Assembly: GCA_047629355.1 (NCBI GenBank)
Contig: JBLHWU010000163.1
Coordinates: forward strand, 1-15,164
Reading direction: 5' to 3'
DNA from: CAYUNA01 sp047629355
Lineage (GTDB): Bacteria > Bacteroidota > Bacteroidia > Chitinophagales > Saprospiraceae
DNA: 15,164 bases
Part shown: positions 5,866 to 14,012 of the stretch, in pieces
How positions within the stretch are numbered: the stretch's first letter is position 1
How the letters are laid out: each line of letters opens with the position of its first letter
Program-made: the position numbers and the translations under genes
The notes under the pieces: model-generated
The model's database searches: none
Told to the model about the DNA's origin: nothing
Seen by the model: the letters and a program-made list of their open reading frames with translations, nothing else

Positions 5866-7551
5866 TCATCCATCATTCAAAGACAACCTCGCCCCACCCA
5901 CAAAATACTGAATCCGATACCGATACCCTTGTTCCACCAAAAACAACTGTCGTTTCAAGCCAAATTCTTGTTCCGTCGTTCCTTTGGAAACCAAAGTATA
6001 AAAGTGAGACCGCTTCTTTTTCGGACGCAATATCCGCCCCAATCGTTGTGCTTCTTCCTGCCGACTGCCATACGTTCCAGACAGTTGAATCATCACCGTG
6101 GCATCGGGCAAATCCACCGCAAAGTTGGCGACCTTGGACACCACCAACACTTTCACTGCACCACTTCGGAAGGCGTTGTATAATTTTTCGCGCTCGACAT
6201 TCTTGGTTTTTCCAGTAATCAAAGGCAGATTTAAATCTTTTGCCACCCGTTCTACTTGCGTAATAAATTGCCCAATTACCAAAATTTGGTCATCTGAATG
6301 CAAAGCAATCAACTCTTTGGTTAGCTCAATTTTTCGGCTGTTTTCAGCAGCTATTCTAAACTGTTGCCGTTTGGCTGCGTGTGCATAAATCATGGCTTCT
6401 GCATGCGGCAATTCCAGCCGATATTCCGTACAATACGCCTCGGCAATATACCCTCGATTTTCCAACACTTTCCACGGCACATCATATCGTTTGGGACCAA
6501 TGAGCGCAAATACATCATCTTCTTTTCCATCCTCTCGTACGAGGGTTGCGGTCAAGCCCAAGCGACGTTTTGCCTGAATGCCGACCGTTGCCCGAAAGAC
6601 TGGTGCGGGCAATAAATGGACTTCATCATAAATAATCAATCCCCAATTTTGCGCTGTAAATAAGTCCAGATTTTTAAACTTATCTTGCCTTGATTTACGC
6701 CAAGTCAGCATCTGATAAGTCGTAATCGTGACGGGTCGAATGATTTTGCTAACGCCCGTAAATTCGCCCACTTGTTCGTAAGCCAGATGTGTTTTTGCCA
6801 AAATTTCATCTCGCCACTGATGCACCGACACATTATTGGTCGTCACAATCAAGGTATGGTTAGAAATCGCTGCCATCGTCCCAATTCCAATGATGGTTTT
6901 GCCCGAGCCACAGGGCAACACCACGATGCCGTTTCCGCCACTTTTGCCACCGCCATGATAAAACGCCGCCACGGCTTCATCCTGATAATCTCTCAGTTGA
7001 AACGGTGCGCCAGTCGCATCCGTATTTCGCAATTCAATGCCTAAATTATCGCCTTGCACATAGCCGCAAAGGTCTTTGACAGGAAACCCAATTTTGATGA
7101 GGGCATGCTTCAAATCTCCTCGATGACTCGCTAAAATCCGAAAGCGATTCTTGCCTTTTTTTCGAAAAAATGGCTGGATAGATTCTTCTTGTTTAATTTG
7201 CTCAAAAATGAAATCATCATACACACTCAACATTAAAAAACCGTCCTCTTCTTCCTCCAAAACCAGTTTTCCATAGGTGCTGTACCACTCTCGAATATCC
7301 GTCTGCACATTGGCGGGAATCCCATAACGAGCATGATTTTCCAAACCGCCCATGATATCTTCCAAGGACAAATCAAGAGCTGCGGCATTCCACAAGGACA
7401 ACGGTGTCACCCGATAGGTATGAATGTATTCTGGTGATTTTTCCAACTCCGCAAAACGAACTAAAAAATCACGCCCTTCCGTGTAATTCGGATGCTGCAC
7501 TTCCAACATTAAGCTGTGGTCGCTTTGTATAATGAGTGGCCCGTTATTCAC
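5866..7551 (-). CDS. xpb: XPB/Ssl2-like superfamily 2 DNA helicase
   Basis: A 561-residue ATP-dependent helicase of the bacterial XPB family, whose mycobacterial members unwind DNA 3' to 5'. The start is GTG at 7551: the following NNGPLIIQSD matches the usual XPB N-terminus, and GTGA overlaps the upstream stop by 4 bp, suggesting translational coupling. Residues 1-95 form the helicase-associated N-terminal domain (LIIQSDHSLMLEV). Walker A is LPCGSGKT with Lys218, motif II is DEVH at 309-312, the XPB-typical RED motif lies at 339-341 in LTATLVREDG, and motif VI is QRLGRILR from 502. Length matches the roughly 550-residue bacterial family. It is the last gene of a three-gene set. A repair or other DNA-remodelling role is inferred from the family; no nuclease partner such as archaeal Bax1 is recognisable nearby. 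Confidence 0.93.
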   Translation of the reverse strand: MNNGPLIIQSDHSLMLEVQHPNYTEGRDFLVRFAELEKSPEYIHTYRVTPLSLWNAAALDLSLEDIMGGLENHARYGIPANVQTDIREWYSTYGKLVLEEEEDGFLMLSVYDDFIFEQIKQEESIQPFFRKKGKNRFRILASHRGDLKHALIKIGFPVKDLCGYVQGDNLGIELRNTDATGAPFQLRDYQDEAVAAFYHGGGKSGGNGIVVLPCGSGKTIIGIGTMAAISNHTLIVTTNNVSVHQWRDEILAKTHLAYEQVGEFTGVSKIIRPVTITTYQMLTWRKSRQDKFKNLDLFTAQNWGLIIYDEVHLLPAPVFRATVGIQAKRRLGLTATLVREDGKEDDVFALIGPKRYDVPWKVLENRGYIAEAYCTEYRLELPHAEAMIYAHAAKRQQFRIAAENSRKIELTKELIALHSDDQILVIGQFITQVERVAKDLNLPLITGKTKNVEREKLYNAFRSGAVKVLVVSKVANFAVDLPDATVMIQLSGTYGSRQEEAQRLGRILRPKKKRSHFYTLVSKGTTEQEFGLKRQLFLVEQGYRYRIQYFVGGARLSLNDG

Positions 7552-9272
7552 TGTTTTTTTATTTTAGTTTGAAAATTTTCCTTCAGTTCTGCTATCAATG
7601 CCTTCATTTTAGTTTCATTCTTTTTATGGAAAAGCAGCGTTTTTTTAACTTTATTGACTTCTACTGGAAGCTGTGATTTCAGAATTTCCAGCAAAAATTT
7701 ATCGTAAAAATCTTGATTGCCAATCGAATAAACCAGCATTTCTTCCCGCGTGATTTCTACTGTTTCCTTTGTTTTTTTCTTCGACTCCTCAATTTTTAAC
7801 GTTGGAAAAACCGTTTTAACTTTGGTCGGAAACTCCTGAAATTTATCTTCCCCATGATGTCCACCAAGTGCAATGACTCCATTGCGGTGCAATTTTTCTA
7901 ACAAACTTTTCGGCTGTCGCACCAAACGAATCGTCCGCGAAATGGCCGCTTCTGTAAAAAAATCAGCGAGTGGTTGTTTCTTCAAACCTTCATAAATACC
8001 CAAATTTTTATACAGGGTAAAAACATTAGTTCGTTCGGTCCATTCTTCAATCTCCATTACCACGTTTTGCGGCAAAGGTGTATTGGACAATTCTTTCAAT
8101 AAGTTGGTCAACTTAAAATCTGGTTTGGCAACCAAATACTCCAATACCTTCTGCTTATCCAATTTCAAAACAAACTGCTTATCCTCTTTTATCGGCTTGG
8201 TAAAATTTGATAATTGATGCAAAACCGCAAAAGGATAAACGGGCGAAATGATGTTAATTTCAAAATTTGGCTGAACAGAAACGTAACAATCAATGTCCTC
8301 ATTTTGCAGCATTTTTGTAAACAAAGGACTCAATCGAAATGCAGTTAAAGTCCCCATTTCAGGCATTATTCCCGTATATTTTTCTTTGCTGTATGCCAGT
8401 TCAACATAACCTAACGTAAAAACATAATCTTCCAAAAAACGCTCAATAAATCGACCTTCTACTTTTTCAAAACCGAGAAGGTCTTCTGGTAAAATATATT
8501 CTTTTGTACCGTCTCTTCGACGATAGCTGTGTGAGTTCTCCCCATTTTTATACTCATGAAAATTGTAATAGCGGTCGTATTTTACTTTTTTCTTAGGCTT
8601 GTTCCAACCTCCACTTTCTTCAATATAGACCGCCTCAGGAATTAAAAACCACGGGTGTTTTTCTTTTAGCAAATCAATTAAATCTGAAGCTTGATACCAT
8701 ACATTTGATTCTAAAGTCGCCAAAGTATCCGTCAAAATTCTTCTTGTCTTTTTGAAATTCAAGGTTGGCAATACACCAGTTGCAGACCCCGTGTAAGAAA
8801 AACTATTCAATCTTCCAAAAAAGGAATTACTCAATAATTCGTTATATTCTCTTTTTTGACCAACAAAATAGCGGTACAAAAACTGTTCTTGTTCTAAAGA
8901 CGATAAACTCAAAAATTGTTGAAATTTATCCGAATTTACCTCAATATAATTATCTCTGAAAGACGCTTGGCTACTTGTATATCCAGAATACTCCCCTTCC
9001 GTATCATAATTAATCCATCTCAAACCTAAGGCTTGGTCGTCCACAAAATCAACCCATTCCAATCCCATATCTTTGTTATAATCTTCCATTAACTCTGGGT
9101 GTCCCATTAATTTACAAATCCGTTTATAGTCGCTTTTAGACAACATATTTCCATAAACAGACCGCTTAATCGTATATTCTTGACAATATTGCATGAAACG
9201 AAATAAATCCTTACGAATGTCATATTCTGGAGTGGCTATTTCAAATTGGGAAACATCTATATTTTTCGTCAT
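7548..9272 (-). CDS. Helicase-associated (XPB/Ssl2-type domain) protein, XPB partner
   Basis: A 574-residue protein whose stop overlaps the XPB helicase start. Residues about 325-415 resemble the non-catalytic XPB/Ssl2 'Helicase_C_3' domain: SVQPNFEINI (Q334), a Lys/Leu-rich helix, then NTPLPQNV (PLPQNV 399-404) and Trp411. The same pattern occurs in the first 95 residues of the adjacent helicase. No Walker A or nuclease motif is visible. Residues 1-320 are not recognised; they are charged and aromatic-rich and may hold winged-helix modules. The C-terminus (about 500-574) is very Lys-rich, suggesting nucleic-acid contact. Actinobacteria also have a helicase-associated-domain protein beside xpb (from family knowledge), which supports a functional pair. 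Inferred role: DNA-binding or regulatory subunit of the helicase. Confidence 0.75.
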   Translation of the reverse strand: MTKNIDVSQFEIATPEYDIRKDLFRFMQYCQEYTIKRSVYGNMLSKSDYKRICKLMGHPELMEDYNKDMGLEWVDFVDDQALGLRWINYDTEGEYSGYTSSQASFRDNYIEVNSDKFQQFLSLSSLEQEQFLYRYFVGQKREYNELLSNSFFGRLNSFSYTGSATGVLPTLNFKKTRRILTDTLATLESNVWYQASDLIDLLKEKHPWFLIPEAVYIEESGGWNKPKKKVKYDRYYNFHEYKNGENSHSYRRRDGTKEYILPEDLLGFEKVEGRFIERFLEDYVFTLGYVELAYSKEKYTGIMPEMGTLTAFRLSPLFTKMLQNEDIDCYVSVQPNFEINIISPVYPFAVLHQLSNFTKPIKEDKQFVLKLDKQKVLEYLVAKPDFKLTNLLKELSNTPLPQNVVMEIEEWTERTNVFTLYKNLGIYEGLKKQPLADFFTEAAISRTIRLVRQPKSLLEKLHRNGVIALGGHHGEDKFQEFPTKVKTVFPTLKIEESKKKTKETVEITREEMLVYSIGNQDFYDKFLLEILKSQLPVEVNKVKKTLLFHKKNETKMKALIAELKENFQTKIKKQ

Positions 9273-9287
9273 TTTTTAAGTTTGTTT

Positions 9288-9322
9288 AGTGAATGAGAGG
9301 GCAGGAGTCAGAATTCAGCGCT
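9288..9322. repeat. Weak 7-bp periodic stretch between the two XPB accessory genes
   Basis: Units AGTGAAT, GAGAGGG, CAGGAGT, CAGAATT, CAGCGCT line up at 7-bp steps with a loose CAGNANT pattern. It occupies most of the 61-bp spacer. On its own this would not be convincing; it is listed because clearer arrays fill other spacers. Confidence 0.25.
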
Positions 9323-9333
9323 TTCAACCGCTT

Positions 9334-10779
9334 TTATCCACCTCGTTTAACAACATTTCCGCTTTTCGTCACAATCTTTTCCACCTCTGATAACGCTGCT
9401 TTTGGAAACGCTAAATATTCCTCTGATAGCACCACCACATCATAGTATTTGCTCAAATTTTTCTCCACTAAAACCCGTAAAGTCAAGTCTGTAATTCGGG
9501 CAATTAGCAAATTATCATGAACAATCTCTTTCCCGTAATTTTTATGAAAAAAGTCAAACATTTTTTTAAATGCGGGCGCATTTTTCTCCAACCAATCTAC
9601 CAGGGGGTGTTCCCAAATTTCCATTGGAATGGTCGAAATAGTCGTTAAATCTGGCGAGGCAATAATCGGAGGTTTTGGTGCAGACTCAAAATGGGACAGG
9701 TGATTCAATACCACCAATGCGTCCAATGGAATCTTATTAAAATTAACGACAACTGCTCCTTTATCATTAGGCGACAAATATTTCTCAATTGCTAAAGCAT
9801 TCAATTGACCATCTGCCAATCGGTAAAAAAGCTGATTTCCTTGCTTTTTTTGTTGCAAAACGTTGTTTTTCCAACCCGTTTCACAGAATTGCTGTTCTTC
9901 GTAAGGATTTTTACTACTGCCTCCATTATGGATTGCTTCCCATTTTTTAGGGTCATTCCAAGCTTCTAATAAGGGGGTCAGCGAGGTCGGTAAAAACCAT
10001 TGGTCTCTTGGCATCTTTTGTAACTGGTGCAGTAGGAAATCTGAAAGAACTGCCCCTTTTCCCATAAATTGATGTCTCAAAATAGTCGCACTCGTCGCAA
10101 ATCCCCACTGCTCCAATTTCATTTTATTCAATGTAGGTAAATCAAATAGCTTCCCTTTGATTTGCAATTTTTTCTGCGTCAAGACAATAGACGAAACATT
10201 CCGTTTTTGCTTTTCCAAAACAGTAGCCATCAAATCTATTCTAATATTTTCATCATTGGCATCGCCTGCGCCAGATAGTGTTTTCAGACCAACAATAGGC
10301 GATGGTAAATGATCTGCGAAAGCGGTTGGAAAAATAAATCGTTGCCGTTCTGTCTTAGAGCCTACGTCCGTTTTAGCTGTATATTGAATCAATAGACCTT
10401 GATTGACCAAATGTTTCTGCACGCTTTTTAAAACATCACTATATTGTTGGGTAAAAGTCCCGTATCTTCCATAAAAACGCTTGTCAGTTTTTGGCATTGG
10501 TTTATACAATCCTTCAAAAGTACTCACGTCCACCTCCCACTGATTGAAATGCAAAATATGAAGCAATGCAATTTCCTTATCCGACAAGCTTTTAATAACA
10601 TTCGTCAATCCTTCTCCAGAAAGAAAATAGCTTTTAAACAAATCATAACTACCGCCCACATTTTTGGGGAATTTTCGCGCTTGCATTAATTTATTCTTAC
10701 TCGTGGCGGCAATTCCGCCATTGTACATATCCAATAACCCCTGTTCTAAGATTCTCTGATTGTAGTTCGTATTTCCCAT
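9334..10779 (-). CDS. Protein of unknown function, first gene of the XPB operon
   Basis: A 481-residue protein that I cannot assign to a family. It has no signal peptide, membrane segment or ATPase motif. Residues about 54-135 (SLSDKEIALLHILHFNQWEV, then a predicted recognition-type helix and strand) resemble a winged-helix module of the kind found in helicase-associated proteins. The end, LLIARITDLTLRVLVEK to VVLSEEYLAFPKAALSEVEK, looks like an alpha/beta segment ending in a helix. It sits 61 bp upstream of the 574-residue protein on the same strand with no terminator between, so cotranscription with the helicase is likely. The start at 10779 is preceded by an AT-rich leader with no Shine-Dalgarno. 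Inferred role: third, DNA-binding or adaptor component of the XPB module. Confidence 0.8.
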   Translation of the reverse strand: MGNTNYNQRILEQGLLDMYNGGIAATSKNKLMQARKFPKNVGGSYDLFKSYFLSGEGLTNVIKSLSDKEIALLHILHFNQWEVDVSTFEGLYKPMPKTDKRFYGRYGTFTQQYSDVLKSVQKHLVNQGLLIQYTAKTDVGSKTERQRFIFPTAFADHLPSPIVGLKTLSGAGDANDENIRIDLMATVLEKQKRNVSSIVLTQKKLQIKGKLFDLPTLNKMKLEQWGFATSATILRHQFMGKGAVLSDFLLHQLQKMPRDQWFLPTSLTPLLEAWNDPKKWEAIHNGGSSKNPYEEQQFCETGWKNNVLQQKKQGNQLFYRLADGQLNALAIEKYLSPNDKGAVVVNFNKIPLDALVVLNHLSHFESAPKPPIIASPDLTTISTIPMEIWEHPLVDWLEKNAPAFKKMFDFFHKNYGKEIVHDNLLIARITDLTLRVLVEKNLSKYYDVVVLSEEYLAFPKAALSEVEKIVTKSGNVVKRGG

Positions 10780-10791
10780 AATCGTTATTTT

Positions 10792-10827
10792 CTAAATTAG
10801 GCAAATTTTTAAAATTGAGCAAAAATA
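10792..10827 (-). promoter_or_regulatory. Possible Bacteroidota-type promoter of the XPB operon
   Basis: On the - strand TATTTTTG (10827-10820) matches the TAnnTTTG -7 element and would start transcription about 35 bp before the ATG at 10779, but no clear TTTG -33 box precedes it. Alternatively its TTTTG serves as -33 with TAATTTAG (10799-10792) 20 bp downstream as -7, giving a nearly leaderless transcript. Confidence 0.3.
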
Positions 10828-10917
10828 CCTTTTTTTCTAATTATTTTGAATTTAAATAATAACGAAATTACCTAAAGAAGCGGCAATCATCAAAATTTTA
10901 TCAGCCTTCCTATCTCA

Positions 10918-10952
10918 CCAAGCACCCAAAACCCAATACCCAGTATCATAGA
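10918..10952. repeat. Degenerate 7-bp tandem array
   Basis: Units CCAAGCA, CCCAAAA, CCCAATA, CCCAGTA, TCATAGA follow one another at exact 7-bp spacing; three share CCCA in frame. It lies between the terminator region of nqrF and the start of the XPB operon. Confidence 0.6.
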
Positions 10953-10985
10953 AAAAGGGCTCACCCAGTTCCCTGAGCAAGCCCC
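10952..10985 (-). terminator. Probable terminator of the nqr operon
   Basis: On the - strand GCTCA (10978-10974) pairs with TGAGC (10963-10959), with CAG/CTG pairing possible inside and GG/CC outside across a small bulge, and TTTTTC follows. It lies about 55 bp beyond the nqrF stop. The stem is imperfect. Confidence 0.5.
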
Positions 10986-11015
10986 TATAATATATAGATT
11001 GTTTACTATTTAATT

Positions 11016-11038
11016 TGCCACGCTACTAAAGTAGCGGG
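11016..11038 (-). terminator. Palindromic hairpin immediately after nqrF
   Basis: CGCTACT (11021-11027) pairs with AGTAGCG (11030-11036) around AA, and outer GCC/GGC adds three pairs with a one-base bulge. It begins directly after the nqrF TAG. Without a T-run it may protect the mRNA 3' end rather than terminate. Confidence 0.5.
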
Positions 11039-12349
11039 CTAGCCTCCAAAATCATCAAACGCAATGTTCTCCTCTGGTACACCCAATTCATCCAATGTTT
11101 TGATAACCGATTGGTTCATCATTGGCGGTCCGCAGAAATAATATTCTACCTCTTCTGGCTCTGGGTGATTCTTCAAATACTTCTCATGTAGCACGCTCAT
11201 GATGTAGCCTTTGAAACCATCTCCTTCGTCTTCCATCTCATGCTTCTCTTTCCAATTGTCTTCCGGCAATGGATTATCCAAAGCGATATGGAATTTGAAA
11301 TTTGGAAATTCTGCTTCAATTTTACGGAAATCTTCTACGTAGAACAACTCCCGTTTCGTTCGTCCACCGTACCAGTAAGATACTTTACGGTCTGTTGTTT
11401 TCAACGTGTGGAACAAGTGAAACAAGTGAGAACGCAATGGCGCCATACCTGCACCTCCACCGATGTAAACCATTTCTTTCTTGTTCGGTTTGATGAAAAA
11501 TTCACCGTAAGGTCCAGAAATCGTTACTTTATCACCAGGTTTTTGGTCGAATACATAAGAGGAGCAAATACCAGGATTTACGTCCATCCATCCATTTTTC
11601 GATTTATCCCAAGGTGGCGTAGCGATACGAATATTCAGCATCACGATATTTCCTTCTGCTGGGTGATTTGCCATTGAATAGGCGCGGAAAATCGGCTCAT
11701 TATTCTTCATTTTCAAGCTCCACAAACCGAATTTATCCCACTCCGATTGGAATTCATCTGCCGCCTTACCCATCCGCGGGTGAGAGGTGACGTCCATATC
11801 TTTATACTGAACCGTTACTTCTGGTACATCAACTTGTACATAACCACCAGCTTGGAAATCCAATTCCTCACCTTCTGGCAATCGTACTACAAATTCCTTG
11901 ATGAAAGAAGCCACGTTGTAGTTCGAGACTACTTCGCATTCCCATTTTTTGATGCCAAATACCTCCTCTGGTACACTCAACTCCATGTCTTCTCGCACTT
12001 TTACTTGACAAGCCAATCGCTTGTGTTCCGCTGCTTCTTTTCGAGACAAGTGATTCATTTCTGTTGGCAACACATCGCCACCACCGCTGTAGATGTGACA
12101 TTCACACATCGCGCAAGTTCCACCACCACCACAAGCGGATGGTAAGAAAATACCTTTGTCAGATAAAGCGGTCAACAAATTTGTGCCAGGCTGAACCATG
12201 AAAGGATTCTCTGTATCACCGTTAAGCGTTAGTTTCACTGCACCTTGTGGCACAAGCTTTTTCCGAGCTTGTATCAACATGAAGGACAACAACATGATAA
12301 CGACTGTAAAAACAATAAGTGCCAGAATAATAGGCATGAAAGATTCCAT
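11039..12349 (-). CDS. nqrF: Na+-translocating NADH:quinone reductase subunit F
   Basis: A 436-residue NADH dehydrogenase subunit of the Na+-NQR complex in the cytoplasmic membrane: it oxidises NADH with FAD and passes electrons to a [2Fe-2S] centre. One N-terminal membrane helix (about 5-27) anchors it. The ferredoxin domain has Cys73-x5-Cys79-x2-Cys82 and Cys114. RAYSMA at 222-227 is the flavin-binding motif, GGGAGMAP at 297-304 the NADH-binding loop, CGPPMM from 406 and the terminal FDDFGG are typical. It is slightly longer than the 408-residue Vibrio protein. It is the last gene of nqrBCDEF here, 109 bp after nqrE, and is followed by a hairpin and a probable terminator. Confidence 0.97.
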   Translation of the reverse strand: MESFMPIILALIVFTVVIMLLSFMLIQARKKLVPQGAVKLTLNGDTENPFMVQPGTNLLTALSDKGIFLPSACGGGGTCAMCECHIYSGGGDVLPTEMNHLSRKEAAEHKRLACQVKVREDMELSVPEEVFGIKKWECEVVSNYNVASFIKEFVVRLPEGEELDFQAGGYVQVDVPEVTVQYKDMDVTSHPRMGKAADEFQSEWDKFGLWSLKMKNNEPIFRAYSMANHPAEGNIVMLNIRIATPPWDKSKNGWMDVNPGICSSYVFDQKPGDKVTISGPYGEFFIKPNKKEMVYIGGGAGMAPLRSHLFHLFHTLKTTDRKVSYWYGGRTKRELFYVEDFRKIEAEFPNFKFHIALDNPLPEDNWKEKHEMEDEGDGFKGYIMSVLHEKYLKNHPEPEEVEYYFCGPPMMNQSVIKTLDELGVPEENIAFDDFGG

Positions 12350-12458
12350 ATTGCTAAGTTATATTTGAACTGTTTACGGTCAGCAAACAATTACGTAAAT
12401 CTATTAATTAAGGTCAAATTCTTCTTCTAACAACCTAACAGCATTAGTCAAAACTTGT

Positions 12459-13070
12459 TTAGAAATCACTACTAAAAGCTGCCGGGTCAATACCCATTAA
12501 GCTCATAAATGCAATTCCCATTAATCCTGTTAAGATAAATGCCATACCCAAACCACGCAATGCTGGCGGTACGTCTGAGTAACGAATTTTTTCTCGGATG
12601 GCTGCAATGGCAATAATTGCTAAGAACCAACCAAATCCACCTCCTAAACCGAAAGCGATACTTTGCGTTAAATCATATTCCCGTGCAACCATGAATAGTG
12701 AACCACCCAAAATCGCGCAGTTTACCGTAATTAGTGGTAAGAAAATACCTAAGGCAGCATAAAGTGATGGAGAGAATTTCTCGACAACCATCTCTACCAA
12801 CTGTACCATTGAAGCAATTACGGCAATGAACAGAATTAACCGCAAGAACGTCAAGTCGATGCCAAATACACTAGTGTCACTCAATAAATAAGTGTTGATT
12901 AACCAATTAATTGGCATCGTAATACCCAGTACAAAAATGACTGCTAAACCCAATCCAAATGCTGTTTTTACAGATTTGGAAACCGCCAAATAAGAACACA
13001 TTCCTAAGAAGTATGCCAACACGAGGTTGTCAATAAATGCGGCTTTGATGAAAACATTGAAAAAATCCAT
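12459..13070 (-). CDS. nqrE: Na+-translocating NADH:quinone reductase subunit E
   Basis: A 203-residue integral membrane subunit with about six hydrophobic helices. NqrE pairs with NqrD as an inverted-topology relative, and the two together bind an intramembrane iron-sulfur centre. The expected cysteines are present: Cys25 in FLGMCSYLAVSKS and Cys118 in TVNCAILGGSLF. Length matches the family (about 200). The ATG at 13070 gives the usual MDFFNVFIKAAFIDNLVLA start. Upstream lies a 149-bp spacer with two short-repeat arrays, one ending 10 bp before the ATG. It is homologous to RnfA, but the NqrF/NqrC neighbours identify it as Nqr. Confidence 0.96.
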   Translation of the reverse strand: MDFFNVFIKAAFIDNLVLAYFLGMCSYLAVSKSVKTAFGLGLAVIFVLGITMPINWLINTYLLSDTSVFGIDLTFLRLILFIAVIASMVQLVEMVVEKFSPSLYAALGIFLPLITVNCAILGGSLFMVAREYDLTQSIAFGLGGGFGWFLAIIAIAAIREKIRYSDVPPALRGLGMAFILTGLMGIAFMSLMGIDPAAFSSDF

Positions 13071-13080
13071 AATGATTATT

Positions 13081-13141
13081 TCGATTGATTCGATTACTTT
13101 CGATTTTCTCGATAAACTCGATTAATTCGATTTGGTCGAAA
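13081..13141. repeat. Tandem 9-bp array (TCGATTnnn) before nqrE
   Basis: TCGATT or a one-to-two base variant starts at 13081, 13090, 13100, 13109, 13118, 13127 and 13136: seven units with 9-bp spacing (one of 10). The hexamer is conserved and the three bases between vary. On the coding strand the word is AATCGA and the array ends 10 bp before the nqrE ATG. Confidence 0.85.
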
Positions 13142-13185
13142 CATTGATTAATTTATTTTAAAATCTAAAAATCAGTTGATGTCAG

Positions 13186-13213
13186 TCTGACCTCTGTCTT
13201 CTGACATCTGACT
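13186..13213. repeat. Tandem 7-bp array (TCTGACn) after nqrD
   Basis: Four consecutive units read TCTGACC, TCTGTCT, TCTGACA, TCTGACT. The array lies 6 bp downstream of the nqrD stop on the coding strand. Confidence 0.8.
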
Positions 13214-13219
13214 TCTTTT

Positions 13220-13894
13220 TTACGATACATCCACCAATTTCGGATTATAGCTACGCTGAATCCAAATCAATACGCCAATCACAAACATCGCTGCTGCGGG
13301 TAATACCATCAAGTTATTCAATTGGTAACCAGGAATAGTAATCAAGAAATCAGAGGTTGGTCCTAAGATTTTGTATCCTGCTAAGCTGCCTTTTCCGAAT
13401 AACTCACGGATAATAGCTACCAAAATCAATACACCTGCATACCCCAAACCATTTCCGATACCATCGACAAATGACCGCCAAGGCTTATTTGCCATTGCGA
13501 ATGCTTCCAAACGTCCCATTATGATACAGTTGGTAATAATCAAACCGATATAAACAGACAAGGTCTTATAAATCGGATAATCTACCGCTTTAAGTGTCAA
13601 CTCAACCACCGTTACCAAAAAGGCAATAATGACCAATTGGACAATCATCCGCACAGATTTTGGAATGTGGTTTCGCAAAAGCGAAGTGAACAAACTTGAA
13701 AATGCACATACAAAAACTACTGCAATAGAAATTACAACTGAAGGAACCACCACAGAAGTTACTGCCAATGCTGAACAAATCCCCAATACCTGAACGGTAA
13801 TTGGATTATTATCATTTAAAGGGTCGGTAATCAACTTGCGTTCTTTCTTACCGAAAAATGGTTCTTTTACTTCTTTTACTGCTGTTTCAGCCAT
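13220..13894 (-). CDS. nqrD: Na+-translocating NADH:quinone reductase subunit D
   Basis: A 224-residue membrane subunit with about six hydrophobic helices. The iron-sulfur-site cysteines are seen at Cys40 (QVLGICSALAVT) and Cys123 (IITNCIIMGRLEAFAM), matching the conserved NqrD pair. It is a little longer than Vibrio NqrD (about 210) through a charged N-terminal extension of about ten residues (AETAVKEVKEPFFGKKERK). With NqrE it forms the core through which electrons pass between NqrF and NqrC. It is homologous to RnfE; the operon order settles the assignment. It is flanked on both sides by short tandem-repeat spacers. Confidence 0.96.
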   Translation of the reverse strand: MAETAVKEVKEPFFGKKERKLITDPLNDNNPITVQVLGICSALAVTSVVVPSVVISIAVVFVCAFSSLFTSLLRNHIPKSVRMIVQLVIIAFLVTVVELTLKAVDYPIYKTLSVYIGLIITNCIIMGRLEAFAMANKPWRSFVDGIGNGLGYAGVLILVAIIRELFGKGSLAGYKILGPTSDFLITIPGYQLNNLMVLPAAAMFVIGVLIWIQRSYNPKLVDVS

Positions 13895-13903
13895 AATATT
13901 ATT

Positions 13904-13935
13904 TCGATTAACTCGATTTTTTCGATTGCTCGATT
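13904..13935. repeat. Tandem 8-9-bp array (TCGATTnnn) before nqrD
   Basis: TCGATT occurs at 13904, 13913, 13922 and 13930 with spacings of 9, 9 and 8 bp. The same hexamer makes up the array before nqrE. Its nearer end is 10 bp upstream of the nqrD ATG at 13894. Confidence 0.85.
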
Positions 13936-14012
13936 AAAGCGAAAAGTTTTTTATGATTTATTTCTTTTGGTAACGATTGCTTGTCTTTCTTTCTTTCCTC
14001 CACGACAGTGAG

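Noticed and set aside
5679..5876. 65-codon - strand ORF overlapping the end of xpb
   Set aside because: Its sequence is mostly the translation of the two inverted-repeat arms (KPPTPKGEK and LPFRAWGLLF), and no protein family feature is present.
5743..7044. + strand ORFs across xpb
   Set aside because: They are antisense shadows of a clearly conserved helicase gene.
11240..12430. + strand ORFs across nqrF and its upstream spacer
   Set aside because: They are antisense to nqrF, with unlike-protein composition and no recognisable motifs.
13081..13141. CRISPR or origin iterons
   Set aside because: Units of 9 bp with a 6-bp core are too short and degenerate for CRISPR. Iterons are usually longer and lie near a replication gene, which is absent.
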